64,000 nucleotides of DNA from NCBI RefSeq assembly GCF_900187105.1, contig NZ_LT906482.1, positions 620,001 to 684,000 on the forward strand. The letters are read 5' to 3'. The DNA is from Eikenella corrodens. Lineage in GTDB: Bacteria > Pseudomonadota > Gammaproteobacteria > Burkholderiales > Neisseriaceae. The position numbers and the translations under genes were made by a program. Shown here one piece after another: positions 1-9,222 of the stretch (within the stretch, counting starts at the first letter, position 1; each line of letters begins with the position of its first letter). The notes below the pieces were generated by a model that saw only the letters and a program-made list of their open reading frames with translations, ran no database searches and was not told where the DNA came from.

Positions 1-746
1 GTACGGTGGTGTTGTTTTTCCTGATTTCGTTTGCCGCCTTGCGCGAATTCATGACCCTCGTTTACCGCCGCCGCAGCGATTATTACAGCATGGTCACCTG
101 CTTCTACCTGCTGCTGCCGGTGCAATATTATTTTGTTTATGACGGCTGGTACGGCATGTTCAGCATTTTCATCCCCGTGTACGGCTTTCTGGTGTTGCCG
201 ATTATTGCCAGCCTGAGCGGCCAAACCGCCCATTTCCTCGAACGCGCCGCCAAAACGCAGTGGATGGCGATGATCTGCATCTTCTGCCTCTCCCATGTGC
301 CAGCCCTGATGTTCCTGAATTTGGACGGCTTCGACAGCAGCGGCAATATCCTGCTGCTGATTTTCCTAATCGGTGTGGTACAAGCTTCGGACGTGTTGCA
401 ATACGTTTGGGGCAAATTGGTGGGTGGTGCCAAAATTATGCCCTCGCTTTCCCCGTCTAAAACCGTATCCGGCACGGTGGGCGGCATTTTGTCTGCCACC
501 GCGCTTGCCGCATTGATGTCGCCGATTACCCCGTTTAGCCACGGCCAGGCTGCCGCCATCGGTTTCACTATTTGCCTGATGGGTTTCTTCGGCGGGCTGG
601 TGATGTCTGCCATCAAGCGCGACTACGGCGTGAAAGACTGGGGCAACATGATCCGTGGCCATGGCGGCATGCTCGACCGCGTGGACTCCATCTGCTTTGC
701 CGCACCGATTTTCTTCCACATCGTCCGCTACTATTGGCACGGCTAA
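1..746 (+). CDS. CdsA-type phosphatidate cytidylyltransferase, 3' part only
   Basis: The reading frame is open at the left edge, so the N-terminus lies outside the window. The visible ~247 residues are a polytopic membrane protein with several hydrophobic helices. It ends in the CTP-transferase signature: the K-R-D-(x)4-K-D segment followed by G-H-G-G-M-L-D-R-V-D. By family knowledge it makes CDP-diacylglycerol from phosphatidate and CTP in the inner membrane, the entry to phospholipid synthesis. The sequence resembles the YnbB-like subgroup more than the short classical CdsA, so a second paralogue elsewhere is possible. A single uptake sequence (about 771-783) follows the stop codon. Confidence 0.85.
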   Translation, partial: TVVLFFLISFAALREFMTLVYRRRSDYYSMVTCFYLLLPVQYYFVYDGWYGMFSIFIPVYGFLVLPIIASLSGQTAHFLERAAKTQWMAMICIFCLSHVPALMFLNLDGFDSSGNILLLIFLIGVVQASDVLQYVWGKLVGGAKIMPSLSPSKTVSGTVGGILSATALAALMSPITPFSHGQAAAIGFTICLMGFFGGLVMSAIKRDYGVKDWGNMIRGHGGMLDRVDSICFAAPIFFHIVRYYWHG

Positions 747-878
747 CGGCAAGTAAAAAGCGATACCAGGCTACCTGAAAAAAGTTTCATAGCACATTAT
801 GCTTGCAATGCACCAATTTCTGCTTGAAATAGAATAATTTTGATTAAATAAAATATAAAATAGCCAAATATTTATTAG

Positions 879-916
879 GGCGCGTTTTGATTTACGTTAA
901 AATGCGCCTTTTTTTT
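879..916 (+). terminator. Rho-independent terminator in front of the NRAMP gene
   Basis: A 10-bp stem (GGCGCGTTTT pairing with AAAATGCGCC, one G-T pair) with a 10-nt loop is followed directly by eight T. It lies about 130 nt after the cdsA-like stop but only 31 nt before the next ATG. It may end cdsA transcripts or act as a leader attenuator. Confidence 0.8.
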
Positions 917-947
917 CGTGAAGGACGCCTCACCAGGCGGGAATTTT

Positions 948-2216
948 ATGTCTGAACACCACGCACACGCTTCAACTTGGAAAAGCCGCATCAACGCGCT
1001 GGGCCCCGGAATCATGATGGCCTCGGCAGCGGTGGGCGGCTCACACCTGATTGCCTCCACCCAGGCCGGCGCGCTCTACGGCTGGCAGTTGGCACTGATC
1101 ATTATCCTCACCAACCTGTTTAAATACCCGTTTTTCCGCTTCAGCGCACACTACACGCTGGACATGGGCAAAAGCCTGATTGAAGGCTATGCCGAGAAAA
1201 GCCGCTTTTATTTGTGGGTGTTCCTGATTTTGTGCGTGGCATCGGCCACGATTAACGCCGGCGCAGTGGCCATCGTAACCGCCGCCATCGTCAAAATGGC
1301 GATTCCTTCGCTAACGTTGGATGTAGGCGCAATCTCCGCGCTGATTATGGCCTCCTGCCTGATTATCCTGGCCAGCGGGCGCTACAAGGCTTTGGATAAT
1401 GTTTCCAAAATCATCATCGTGAGCCTTACCATCGCCACCGTGGCCGCAGCCGCCATCGCCATGTCGCGCGGCATGCAGATGAAGCCCGACTTTATCGAGC
1501 CTACTCCGTGGACATTCACCGCCTTAGGCTTCCTCATCGCGCTGATGGGCTGGATGCCGGCGCCGATTGAAATTTCGGCCATCAATTCGCTATGGGTAAC
1601 CGAAAAACAACGGCTCAATCCTTCCAGCTACCGCGACGGCATTTTCGATTTCAACGTCGGCTACATCACCAGTGCAGTGCTGGCCGTGGTGTTCCTCGCC
1701 TTGGGTGCATATGTGCAATATGGCAACGGCGAAGAAGTGCAGATGGCAGGCGGCAAATACGTGAGCCAGCTAATCAATATGTATGCTGTTACCATTGGCA
1801 GCTGGTCGAAACCGCTGGTGGCCTTCATCGCCTTCGCCTGCATGTACGGCACCACGATTACCGTGGTAGACGGCTATGCACGCGCCATCGCCGAACCCAT
1901 CCGACTGCTGCGCGGCAAAGACAAAACCGGCAATATCGAGCTTTTTGCCTGGAATACTTGGGTGGCCGGCTCCGGATTGGCAGTGATTTTCTGGTTCAAC
2001 AGCGCTATGGCCGAACTGCTCAAATTCGCCATGATCACCGCCTTCCTCTCCGCCCCCGTGTTTGCCTGGCTCAACTACCGCCTCGTGAAAGGCGACGAAC
2101 GCCATAAACTCACCGCCGGCATGAACTTCCTCGCCATCATCGGCCTCATCTACCTCACCGGGTTTACCCTGCTGTTCCTGCTAAACTTGAGCGGCCTGTT
2201 GGATCCACTGAAGTAA
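948..2216 (+). CDS. NRAMP-family divalent metal transporter, non-canonical
   Basis: A 422-residue inner-membrane protein with about 11 hydrophobic helices and the NRAMP opening LGPG at residues 18-21. The ATG at 948 is chosen because a purine-rich AGGCGGGA lies just upstream; an in-frame GTG at 918 would fall next to the terminator T-tract. Canonical NRAMPs carry DPGN in helix 1 and MPH in helix 6 as metal ligands. Here the matching positions read AVGGSHL (28-34) and GWMPAPIE (201-208), so both ligand motifs are altered. It probably moves divalent cations, but Mn or Fe specificity cannot be assumed; NRAMP-related magnesium transporters also lack DPGN. Confidence 0.8.
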   Translation: MSEHHAHASTWKSRINALGPGIMMASAAVGGSHLIASTQAGALYGWQLALIIILTNLFKYPFFRFSAHYTLDMGKSLIEGYAEKSRFYLWVFLILCVASATINAGAVAIVTAAIVKMAIPSLTLDVGAISALIMASCLIILASGRYKALDNVSKIIIVSLTIATVAAAAIAMSRGMQMKPDFIEPTPWTFTALGFLIALMGWMPAPIEISAINSLWVTEKQRLNPSSYRDGIFDFNVGYITSAVLAVVFLALGAYVQYGNGEEVQMAGGKYVSQLINMYAVTIGSWSKPLVAFIAFACMYGTTITVVDGYARAIAEPIRLLRGKDKTGNIELFAWNTWVAGSGLAVIFWFNSAMAELLKFAMITAFLSAPVFAWLNYRLVKGDERHKLTAGMNFLAIIGLIYLTGFTLLFLLNLSGLLDPLK

Positions 2217-2232
2217 ACATCATCCGCCAAGC

Positions 2233-2266
2233 AAAAGGCTACCTGAAATTTTTCAGGTAGCCTTTT
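2233..2266. terminator. Inverted uptake-sequence pair acting as terminator
   Basis: A perfect 16-bp inverted repeat of the uptake sequence with flanking A/T (AAAAGGCTACCTGAAA) and a 2-nt loop ends in a T run on either strand. It separates the NRAMP gene from the convergent broken gene. Confidence 0.85.
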
Positions 2267-2328
2267 AATTCCAATCCATATCCCCGTAATGGGTTCTACA
2301 TTAGAGCGTACACCACCAAGCATCCGCC

Positions 2329-2668
2329 CTACCCCCGCTGCCAGCCCTTACGCCTCAAATGCACCATGGCCAACGAACGTATTTCATACAGCGCCTCGGT
2401 AGCCGTTTCAAATTCAGTGAGCAGACCATGCTCAGCTGCGGAGAACGGCGGGGAATCATTCCAAGAGCCCATGCCACCGAACACCTGGGTTTGCTCGCAC
2501 ACCAGCTGCAAGCGCTCACGCTCCGGCAGCGATTCGTTTGCCAAGGTTTGCAGAGCCCGATCGAAAAAAGCCTGCTTCCAATGTTGTTCGCCAATCGCTT
2601 CGGCGAGCGAGTTGGGCAATATCGGTTAATGCTTGGTCAAAACGCCGTAACAACTCTGGCTCGGTCAT
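2329..2668 (-). pseudogene. Small conserved protein gene broken by a 4-bp duplication
   Basis: Two overlapping minus-strand frames together make one protein. The ATG at 2668 has AGGAAA upstream and opens a product starting MTEPELLRRFDQAL; the rest, including the GGMGSWND motif, lies in another frame from about 2619 to 2329. At 2604-2611 the tetranucleotide CGAG occurs twice in tandem. Removing one copy joins the frames as ...TDIAQLAEAIGEQH... and restores about 111 residues. The GGMGSWND motif recalls a small DUF family (I believe DUF6966), but this is from memory. A sequencing error is the alternative explanation. Confidence 0.7.
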
Positions 2669-2764
2669 GTATTTTTTCCTGATTGCTGCAAATAGTGGCC
2701 AGCCGAACAATCATCTGTGCATAGCCAATCATCGGCATAATCGCCCGGCCTGCCAACCAAACAA

Positions 2765-2816
2765 AAGTCTACCTGAAAAGCTCGGCTGCGTTTGCAATCG
2801 GTTTTTCAGGTAGCCT
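2765..2816 (-). terminator. Terminator of pyrG built from two uptake sequences
   Basis: An inverted repeat of TACCTGAAAA spaced by about 23 nt lies just after the pyrG stop. Read on the minus strand, it ends in a short T run. One arm has an altered uptake core (GTCTACCTGAAA). Confidence 0.65.
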
Positions 2817-2834
2817 CTGGCATTGCAATCTTAC

Positions 2835-4496
<1,662 letters not shown>

Positions 4497-4536
4497 TTAC
4501 CCCGTTTCCCGCAAAAGCAAAAGCGCGGGGATTTTC

Positions 4537-4578
4537 GGTTTTCAGGTAGCCTTTACTCGGGCAGGCTACCTGAAAACC
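4537..4578. repeat. Inverted uptake-sequence pair in the pyrG-gmk divergent region
   Basis: A 15-bp perfect inverted repeat (GGTTTTCAGGTAGCC and complement, 12-nt loop) sits between two divergently transcribed genes, so it terminates neither. It lacks a downstream T run. Confidence 0.8.
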
Positions 4579-4676
4579 GCACACCAACAAAGTGCAAAGC
4601 CTGATCCGCCGCCCTTTCAAAGCCCTGAATGCTATGCGATAATACGCCCGAATTTCAACTAAAAAATTTCCGCACC

Positions 4677-5291
4677 ATGCAAGGCAATATTTTTGTTATT
4701 TCCGCCGCCTCAGGCACAGGCAAAACCACGCTGATCGCCCGGCTGCTGCAGCACCATTCCGACATCCGCGTGTCCGTTTCCCACACCACCCGCGCCCCGC
4801 GCCGCGGCGAGGAAAACGGCAAACACTACCACTTCGTCAGCGTGCCCGAATTCGAGCGCATGATAGAAGAAGGCCAGTTCGTGGAATACGCCAAAGTGTA
4901 CGGCAACTACTACGGCACCAGCACCCAAAGCCTGGAAAGCCTCACCCGCCAAGGCGTCGACGTTATCCTCGAAATCGACACCCAAGGTGCGGAACAAATC
5001 CGCCGCCTGCTGCCGCAGGCCTACAGCATCTTCATCGCCCCGCCATCTTTGACCACTTTGGAGCAGCGCCTGCGCCAGCGCGCCGCCGATGCCCCGCAAG
5101 TGATTGCCGTGCGGCTGGCCGAAGCGCGCAACGAAATCGAGCAGGCGCGCCTATTCGACTATTTGGTGGTAAACGACGACCTTACCGCCACCGAAGCCGC
5201 CTTGTTGCACATCATCAAATCCCAGCGTTGCCGTTTGGAAAACCAAACGCCCTTCCTCAACGAACTGCTCGGCAGCGGCGACAACACTTAA
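4677..5291 (+). CDS. gmk: Guanylate kinase
   Basis: A 204-residue protein matching the usual family length, with the P-loop ASGTGKT at residues 11-17. The conserved SHTTRAPRRGE and YGT segments of the GMP-binding region follow. It phosphorylates GMP to GDP with ATP. The ATG at 4677 is used rather than the far upstream in-frame start because the family begins immediately before the P-loop strand. It heads the gmk-rpoZ-spoT cluster, an order also found in Escherichia coli, tying guanine nucleotide supply to (p)ppGpp metabolism. Confidence 0.97.
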   Translation: MQGNIFVISAASGTGKTTLIARLLQHHSDIRVSVSHTTRAPRRGEENGKHYHFVSVPEFERMIEEGQFVEYAKVYGNYYGTSTQSLESLTRQGVDVILEIDTQGAEQIRRLLPQAYSIFIAPPSLTTLEQRLRQRAADAPQVIAVRLAEARNEIEQARLFDYLVVNDDLTATEAALLHIIKSQRCRLENQTPFLNELLGSGDNT

Positions 5292-5296
5292 TTTTA

Positions 5297-5338
5297 TTTT
5301 TCAGGTAGCCTCCAGCTGCCCGCAGGCTACCTGAAAAC
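5297..5338. repeat. Inverted uptake-sequence pair between gmk and rpoZ
   Basis: Two uptake sequences in inverted orientation form a 14-bp stem with a 12-nt loop. No clear T run follows on the plus strand, so it may only partly terminate gmk transcripts. Confidence 0.75.
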
Positions 5339-5376
5339 ATTTACCCCATTAATTCACCACATATAAGGAACACATC

Positions 5377-5583
5377 ATGGCACGTATTACCGTAGAAGAC
5401 TGCATCACCCGCATCCCCAACCACTTCAATCTCACCCTGGCCGCCGCCTACCGCGCCCGCCAGCTGGCCAACGGCTCCATGCCTCTGGTGGACGACATCC
5501 GCAACAACAAACCCACCGTAACCGCCCTGCGCGAAATCGCCGCCGGCCAAATCGGCGAAGAAATCCTCTCCCGCAGTAAGTAA
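5377..5583 (+). CDS. rpoZ: RNA polymerase omega subunit
   Basis: A 68-residue protein starting MARITVEDC, with the conserved omega stretch ([17 protein letters not shown]) and central [11 protein letters not shown]. It stabilises the beta' subunit and forms part of a ppGpp-binding site on RNA polymerase in proteobacteria. It is followed two bases later by spoT, so the two genes are almost certainly co-transcribed and perhaps translationally coupled. An AAGGA ribosome-binding site lies at about 5366. Confidence 0.97.
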   Translation: MARITVEDCITRIPNHFNLTLAAAYRARQLANGSMPLVDDIRNNKPTVTALREIAAGQIGEEILSRSK

Positions 5584-5585
5584 CC

Positions 5586-8114
5586 ATGATTGCCCCCTGC
5601 GCCGACTATGCCGCCCCCGTTGCCGCCTGGCGTGAACACCTGTTTGCCCAAACAGGCTACCTGAAAAAAATGGAACGCTGGGCCTTGCTCGAAGCTGCCT
5701 GCGTTTACATTCACGACACCGCCGCCAAGCAGGGGCAACCCGATCAGCTCGAACGCGCCTTCCGCCTCACCGCCGCGCTGGCCGAGGAAAAACAGCGCGT
5801 ACACGCCCTGTGCGCGGTGCTGGTGCAAATTGCCATGGAAGACCTCGGCACACAGGCCGACCCTGCCTTTTTGCAGCCCACGTTCGGCGAAGTGTGCACC
5901 GAAATCGCCGCCCATATCCACACAGATACCGAAGCCGGCCAAGAAGCCCAGCTCACCCAGTGCCGCCGGCAAATCAACGAGGTATACCACCTCATCATCG
6001 AACGCAGCCGCCAATCCCTGCTGCGCGCCGCAGGCTACCTGAAAACCGAAGACCAAAGCCTGCTCAACCGCGCCTGCGATTTCGGCATCCGCGCCCACCA
6101 AAACCAATTCCGCAACAGCGGCGTGCCCTACATCACCCACCCCATGGCCGTGGCCCAGCAGCTGGCCGAATGGCATATCGATGCCCAAGGCCTGTGCGCC
6201 GGCGTGCTGCACGACGTGCTTGAAGACACCGGCACGAGCAAAGAAGAGCTAGCCGCCGAATTCGGCCAGGCCATTGCCGATATGGTGGACGGCCTCTCCA
6301 AGCTGGAAAAACTCGAATACGACAGCCAGGCCGAGCATCAGGCCGAAAGCTTCCGCAAGCTCATCATGGCGATGACCAAAGACATCCGCGTCATCATCGT
6401 CAAGCTCTCCGACCGCCTGCACAATATGCGCACGCTGGATGCCAAAAAGCCCGACAGCCGCCGCCGCATCGCCCGCGAAACGCTGGAAATCTACGCCCAG
6501 CTCGCCAACCGCATCGGCCTCAACCATGCCTACCGCGAGCTGCAAGACCTCTCCTTCAAATACCTGCTGCCCAACCGCTACGCCGTGCTCGAGCGCGCCC
6601 GCCAAGCCAGCCGCCGCAACCGCCGCGACGTGGTGGGCAAAGTATTAAGCGCCTTCAGCCAACGGCTGGTGAGCGCCAACATCGAAGCCAAAATCCGCGG
6701 CCGCGAAAAAAACCTCTACAGCATCTACAAGAAAATGCAGGACAAAAAACTGCATTTTTCCGAAGTAATGGATATTTACGGCTTCCGCGTCATCGTTAAC
6801 AACATCCCTGCCTGCTACGCCGCCCTCGGCGCGCTGCACAGCCTCTATAAGCCCAAGCCCGGCCACATCAAAGACTACATCGCCATCCCCAAGGCCAACG
6901 GCTACCAAAGCCTGCACACCACCCTGGTCGGCCCCTTCGGCCTGCCCATCGAAGTGCAAATCCGCACCCGCGAAATGGATAAAGTGGCCGAAGAAGGCGT
7001 GGCCAGCCATCTTCTCTACAAAAACCCCGCCACCGACCCGGCCGCCCAACGCACCCACCAATGGCTGCAAAACATCCTCGATTTCCAAGCCCAAGGCGAC
7101 AACGCCATCGAATTCCTTGAGCATGTGAAAGTGGATTTGTTCCCTCGCGAAGTGTATGTATTCACGCCGAAAGGCAAAATCCTCGTGTTGCCCGAAGGCG
7201 CCACGCCCGTGGATTTCGCCTATGCCGTGCACACCGACATCGGCCACCGCTGCATCGCCGCCCGCGTCAACAACAACATGGTTTCCCTGCGCACCCGCCT
7301 GCGCACCGGCGACAGCGTGGAAATCATCACTTCCAACACCGCCCGCCCCAATCCGGCCTGGCTTAATTTCGTGATTTCCGGCCGCGCCCGCAGCGCCATC
7401 CGCAACAAACTCAAAAACATCGACCGCGGCGATGCCGTGCGCCTGGGCGAGCAGCTGCTGCAACGCGCCCTCACCGCCCTGCTGCCCCAAGAACTCCTGC
7501 TCTCCGAAGACCTCAAACAAAGCTATCTCGACGATCTCAGCCGCAAAAACACCAGCTTCGAAGACATCCTCTACGACGTGGGCATGGGCAGGCTCGCCCC
7601 CGTATCCGTGGCCATGCACATTGCCGAAATCGCCGGCCGCCAGCCCGAGAGCAACGGCGTAAAAATTGCCCCCATCAGCGTGGGCAGCAGCGACAGCGGC
7701 CGCGTCCAACTCGCTTCCTGCTGCCACCCCATCCCCGGCGACAACATCAAAGCCCTGCTGGTGAAAGACCACGGCCTCATCATTCACCGCGACACCTGCC
7801 CCAACACCCTTAAAGCCCCGCCTGAGCAACAGCTGGATGCCAACTGGGAAGGTATCGAGCAAAAGAAAACCTACCACACCAGCATCACCGTATCCGCCAA
7901 ACGCGCCCACGGCCTGCTCGCCGCCATGGCACAAGCCGTATCCGGGCAGGGCGCCGACATCGAATCGGTCGATACCCTCAGCTCCGCTCAGGAAAACAGC
8001 GAAGGCTTCATCGAATTCAGCTTCCGCCTGCAAATATCCAACCTCGAGCAGCTGGAGCAAATCATCAGCGCCCTATATGCCATTTCGCAGGTGCGCAAAG
8101 TGCAGCGCCAATGA
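5586..8114 (+). CDS. spoT: Bifunctional (p)ppGpp synthetase/hydrolase SpoT with extra N-terminal module
   Basis: An 842-residue protein, over 100 longer than usual SpoT. Residues ~155-330 form the HD hydrolase domain (THPMAVA, then HD at 209-210 in VLHDVLEDTG). It is followed by the synthetase domain (YGFRVIV and related segments), a TGS domain and a C-terminal ACT domain, so both activities are expected. Residues ~30-145 look like a degenerate copy of the HD domain: LCAVLVQIAMEDLG aligns with LCAGVLHDVLEDTG, but the catalytic His-Asp is lost. In-frame uptake sequences at 5654-5665 and 6032-6043, both encoding GYLK, lie at equivalent places in the two copies. The ATG at 5586 follows rpoZ directly. 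Confidence 0.95.
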   Translation: MIAPCADYAAPVAAWREHLFAQTGYLKKMERWALLEAACVYIHDTAAKQGQPDQLERAFRLTAALAEEKQRVHALCAVLVQIAMEDLGTQADPAFLQPTFGEVCTEIAAHIHTDTEAGQEAQLTQCRRQINEVYHLIIERSRQSLLRAAGYLKTEDQSLLNRACDFGIRAHQNQFRNSGVPYITHPMAVAQQLAEWHIDAQGLCAGVLHDVLEDTGTSKEELAAEFGQAIADMVDGLSKLEKLEYDSQAEHQAESFRKLIMAMTKDIRVIIVKLSDRLHNMRTLDAKKPDSRRRIARETLEIYAQLANRIGLNHAYRELQDLSFKYLLPNRYAVLERARQASRRNRRDVVGKVLSAFSQRLVSANIEAKIRGREKNLYSIYKKMQDKKLHFSEVMDIYGFRVIVNNIPACYAALGALHSLYKPKPGHIKDYIAIPKANGYQSLHTTLVGPFGLPIEVQIRTREMDKVAEEGVASHLLYKNPATDPAAQRTHQWLQNILDFQAQGDNAIEFLEHVKVDLFPREVYVFTPKGKILVLPEGATPVDFAYAVHTDIGHRCIAARVNNNMVSLRTRLRTGDSVEIITSNTARPNPAWLNFVISGRARSAIRNKLKNIDRGDAVRLGEQLLQRALTALLPQELLLSEDLKQSYLDDLSRKNTSFEDILYDVGMGRLAPVSVAMHIAEIAGRQPESNGVKIAPISVGSSDSGRVQLASCCHPIPGDNIKALLVKDHGLIIHRDTCPNTLKAPPEQQLDANWEGIEQKKTYHTSITVSAKRAHGLLAAMAQAVSGQGADIESVDTLSSAQENSEGFIEFSFRLQISNLEQLEQIISALYAISQVRKVQRQ

Positions 8115-8117
8115 AAA

Positions 8118-8171
8118 CGGGATGTTCATTCCTGTAGCTGACCAGGCAATACGACAGCTACAGGCATCCCG
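8118..8171. other. Long imperfect hairpin between spoT and the DUF3079 gene
   Basis: CGGGATG and CCTGTAGCTG (8118-8140) pair with CAGCTACAGG and CATCCCG (8154-8171), giving 17 paired bases with a 6-nt bulge and a 13-nt loop. No T run follows, so it is not an ordinary terminator. It could be an mRNA-stabilising or processing element. Confidence 0.6.
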
Positions 8172-8222
8172 CTTCCAGCCACGCCACCATGCTTTAAACC
8201 ATATCAATAAACGACACACATC

Positions 8223-8507
8223 ATGGCCAAAAAATTTCCCATTTTCCCCAAACACCCCGAACGCATCTGCTGGGGCTGCGACAAATACTGCCGCACCGAA
8301 GACCTGCAGTGCGGCAACGGCTGCGAACGCATCCAACACCCCATCGAAACCGACGGCCCCGAATGGTATAAACACGGCGACTGGAGCAACCTGCTCAGCG
8401 ATGAGCAGCAAATCGAACTCGGCCTCAAAGCCGCCCCTGTGCCCGTCCCGGAAGCGCCGGCCAAACCTGCCAAACCGCATATCAAACTGCCGCTCAAGCA
8501 GCATTAG
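8223..8507 (+). CDS. DUF3079 family small cysteine-rich protein
   Basis: A 94-residue protein starting MAKKFPIFPKHPERICWGCDKYC, a typical DUF3079 opening. Four cysteines in the first half (C-G-C-D-K-Y-C and a later C-G-N-G-C) could bind a metal; the last third is a proline- and alanine-rich tail ending in basic residues. Function is unknown in the family. It lies downstream of spoT on the same strand, separated by a hairpin. Confidence 0.85.
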   Translation: MAKKFPIFPKHPERICWGCDKYCRTEDLQCGNGCERIQHPIETDGPEWYKHGDWSNLLSDEQQIELGLKAAPVPVPEAPAKPAKPHIKLPLKQH

Positions 8508-8515
8508 CCCACATG

Positions 8516-8556
8516 TTTTCAGGTAGCCTTTCCAGAACAACAAAGGCTACCTGAAA
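8516..8556. terminator. Inverted uptake-sequence pair after the DUF3079 gene
   Basis: Two inverted uptake sequences flank a 12-nt loop immediately downstream of the stop codon. The stem is strong but the T run after it is weak; the next hairpin (8587-8616) may do most of the termination. Confidence 0.65.
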
Positions 8557-8586
8557 CTTGTCTCCATCAATCCAGCCAGCCAACAA

Positions 8587-8616
8587 AAATACCGCCGGGC
8601 TTTCCGGCGGTATTTT
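8587..8616. terminator. Bidirectional terminator
   Basis: A 13-bp perfect stem (AAAATACCGCCGG) with a 4-nt loop, flanked by A and T runs, lies between convergent genes. Confidence 0.9.
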
Positions 8617-8636
8617 CAATACAGCTGCAATCGTGC

Positions 8637-9077
8637 TTATTCACTTTTAGCGTCTTCGATATCTTCAGCAATGTCTTTTTCCAGCTGGCTGATCAAAGCA
8701 TCGCACTCCTGTTTACGCTGTTCGGGAGTGGTCTTCATCATGTTTTCCTGGATGTTGCGCATGTTCTGGCGCAGGGGGGCGTAGATATCGGCAAATTCTT
8801 TGCGACGTTGCTCGTCTTTCACGCTAGCCAGGTATTCTTCGATTTTGTTTTCCCAAGGCTGACACCAGTGGTCGCCGGCAGCTGCGGCGGAAGAGGCATC
8901 AGATGCAGCGGCAGCCGGAGCAGAAGCAGCATCGCTGGCAGCGGGTGCGGAAGCAGCCGGAGCAGAAGCTGCGGAAGCGGCAGAGGCATCAGATGCAGCA
9001 GCCGGAGCGGGGTTGTCACCGCAAGCGGTCAAAGCGAAAGCGGCAATCAAAGCGGCGAATACGGATGTTTTCTTCAT
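8637..9077 (-). CDS. Predicted lipoprotein with Ala/Ser/Pro-rich linker
   Basis: A 146-residue protein. The start at 9077 gives a signal peptide (MKKTSVFAALIAAFALTAC) with an LTAC lipobox, so the mature protein is probably lipidated. Residues ~25-70 are a low-complexity linker of alanine, serine, proline and aspartate. The C-terminal ~75 residues are charged and helical (WENKIEEYLASVKDEQRRKEF), with one cysteine near the linker and one in QECDALI that could form a disulfide. Function is not recognised. A bidirectional terminator lies just beyond its stop codon. Confidence 0.8.
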   Translation of the reverse strand: MKKTSVFAALIAAFALTACGDNPAPAAASDASAASAASAPAASAPAASDAASAPAAAASDASSAAAAGDHWCQPWENKIEEYLASVKDEQRRKEFADIYAPLRQNMRNIQENMMKTTPEQRKQECDALISQLEKDIAEDIEDAKSE

Positions 9078-9115
9078 GGTTGGATCCTTATATAAAGTTG
9101 AAGGGAAGTGTCTAC

Positions 9116-9221
9116 TATAGTAAATGAACAAAAAACGACACTGCGTTGATCCGCCTTGCTAGCACTGCTTAGCACTACCTGCGGCGCACCGCTTTGTCTC
9201 GGTTTTCATTCATTCACTATA
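9116..9221. repeat. Diverged Correia-like repeat element
   Basis: About 106 bp bounded by TATAGTAAATGAAC and the inverted ATTCATTCACTATA. These resemble the TATAGTGRATTAAC ends of Correia repeats, and the length matches. The interior is poorly conserved relative to the copies at 48140 and 52528. The IS5-family element begins immediately after it. Confidence 0.6.
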
Positions 9222-9222
9222 A

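Noticed and set aside
6645-8060. A 471-codon open frame antisense to spoT, and several long antisense frames over pyrG, nhaD, purM and others
   Set aside because: They mirror codon bias of GC-rich genes on the other strand, have Gly/Ala/His/Val-rich low-complexity translations and no ribosome-binding sites or family motifs.
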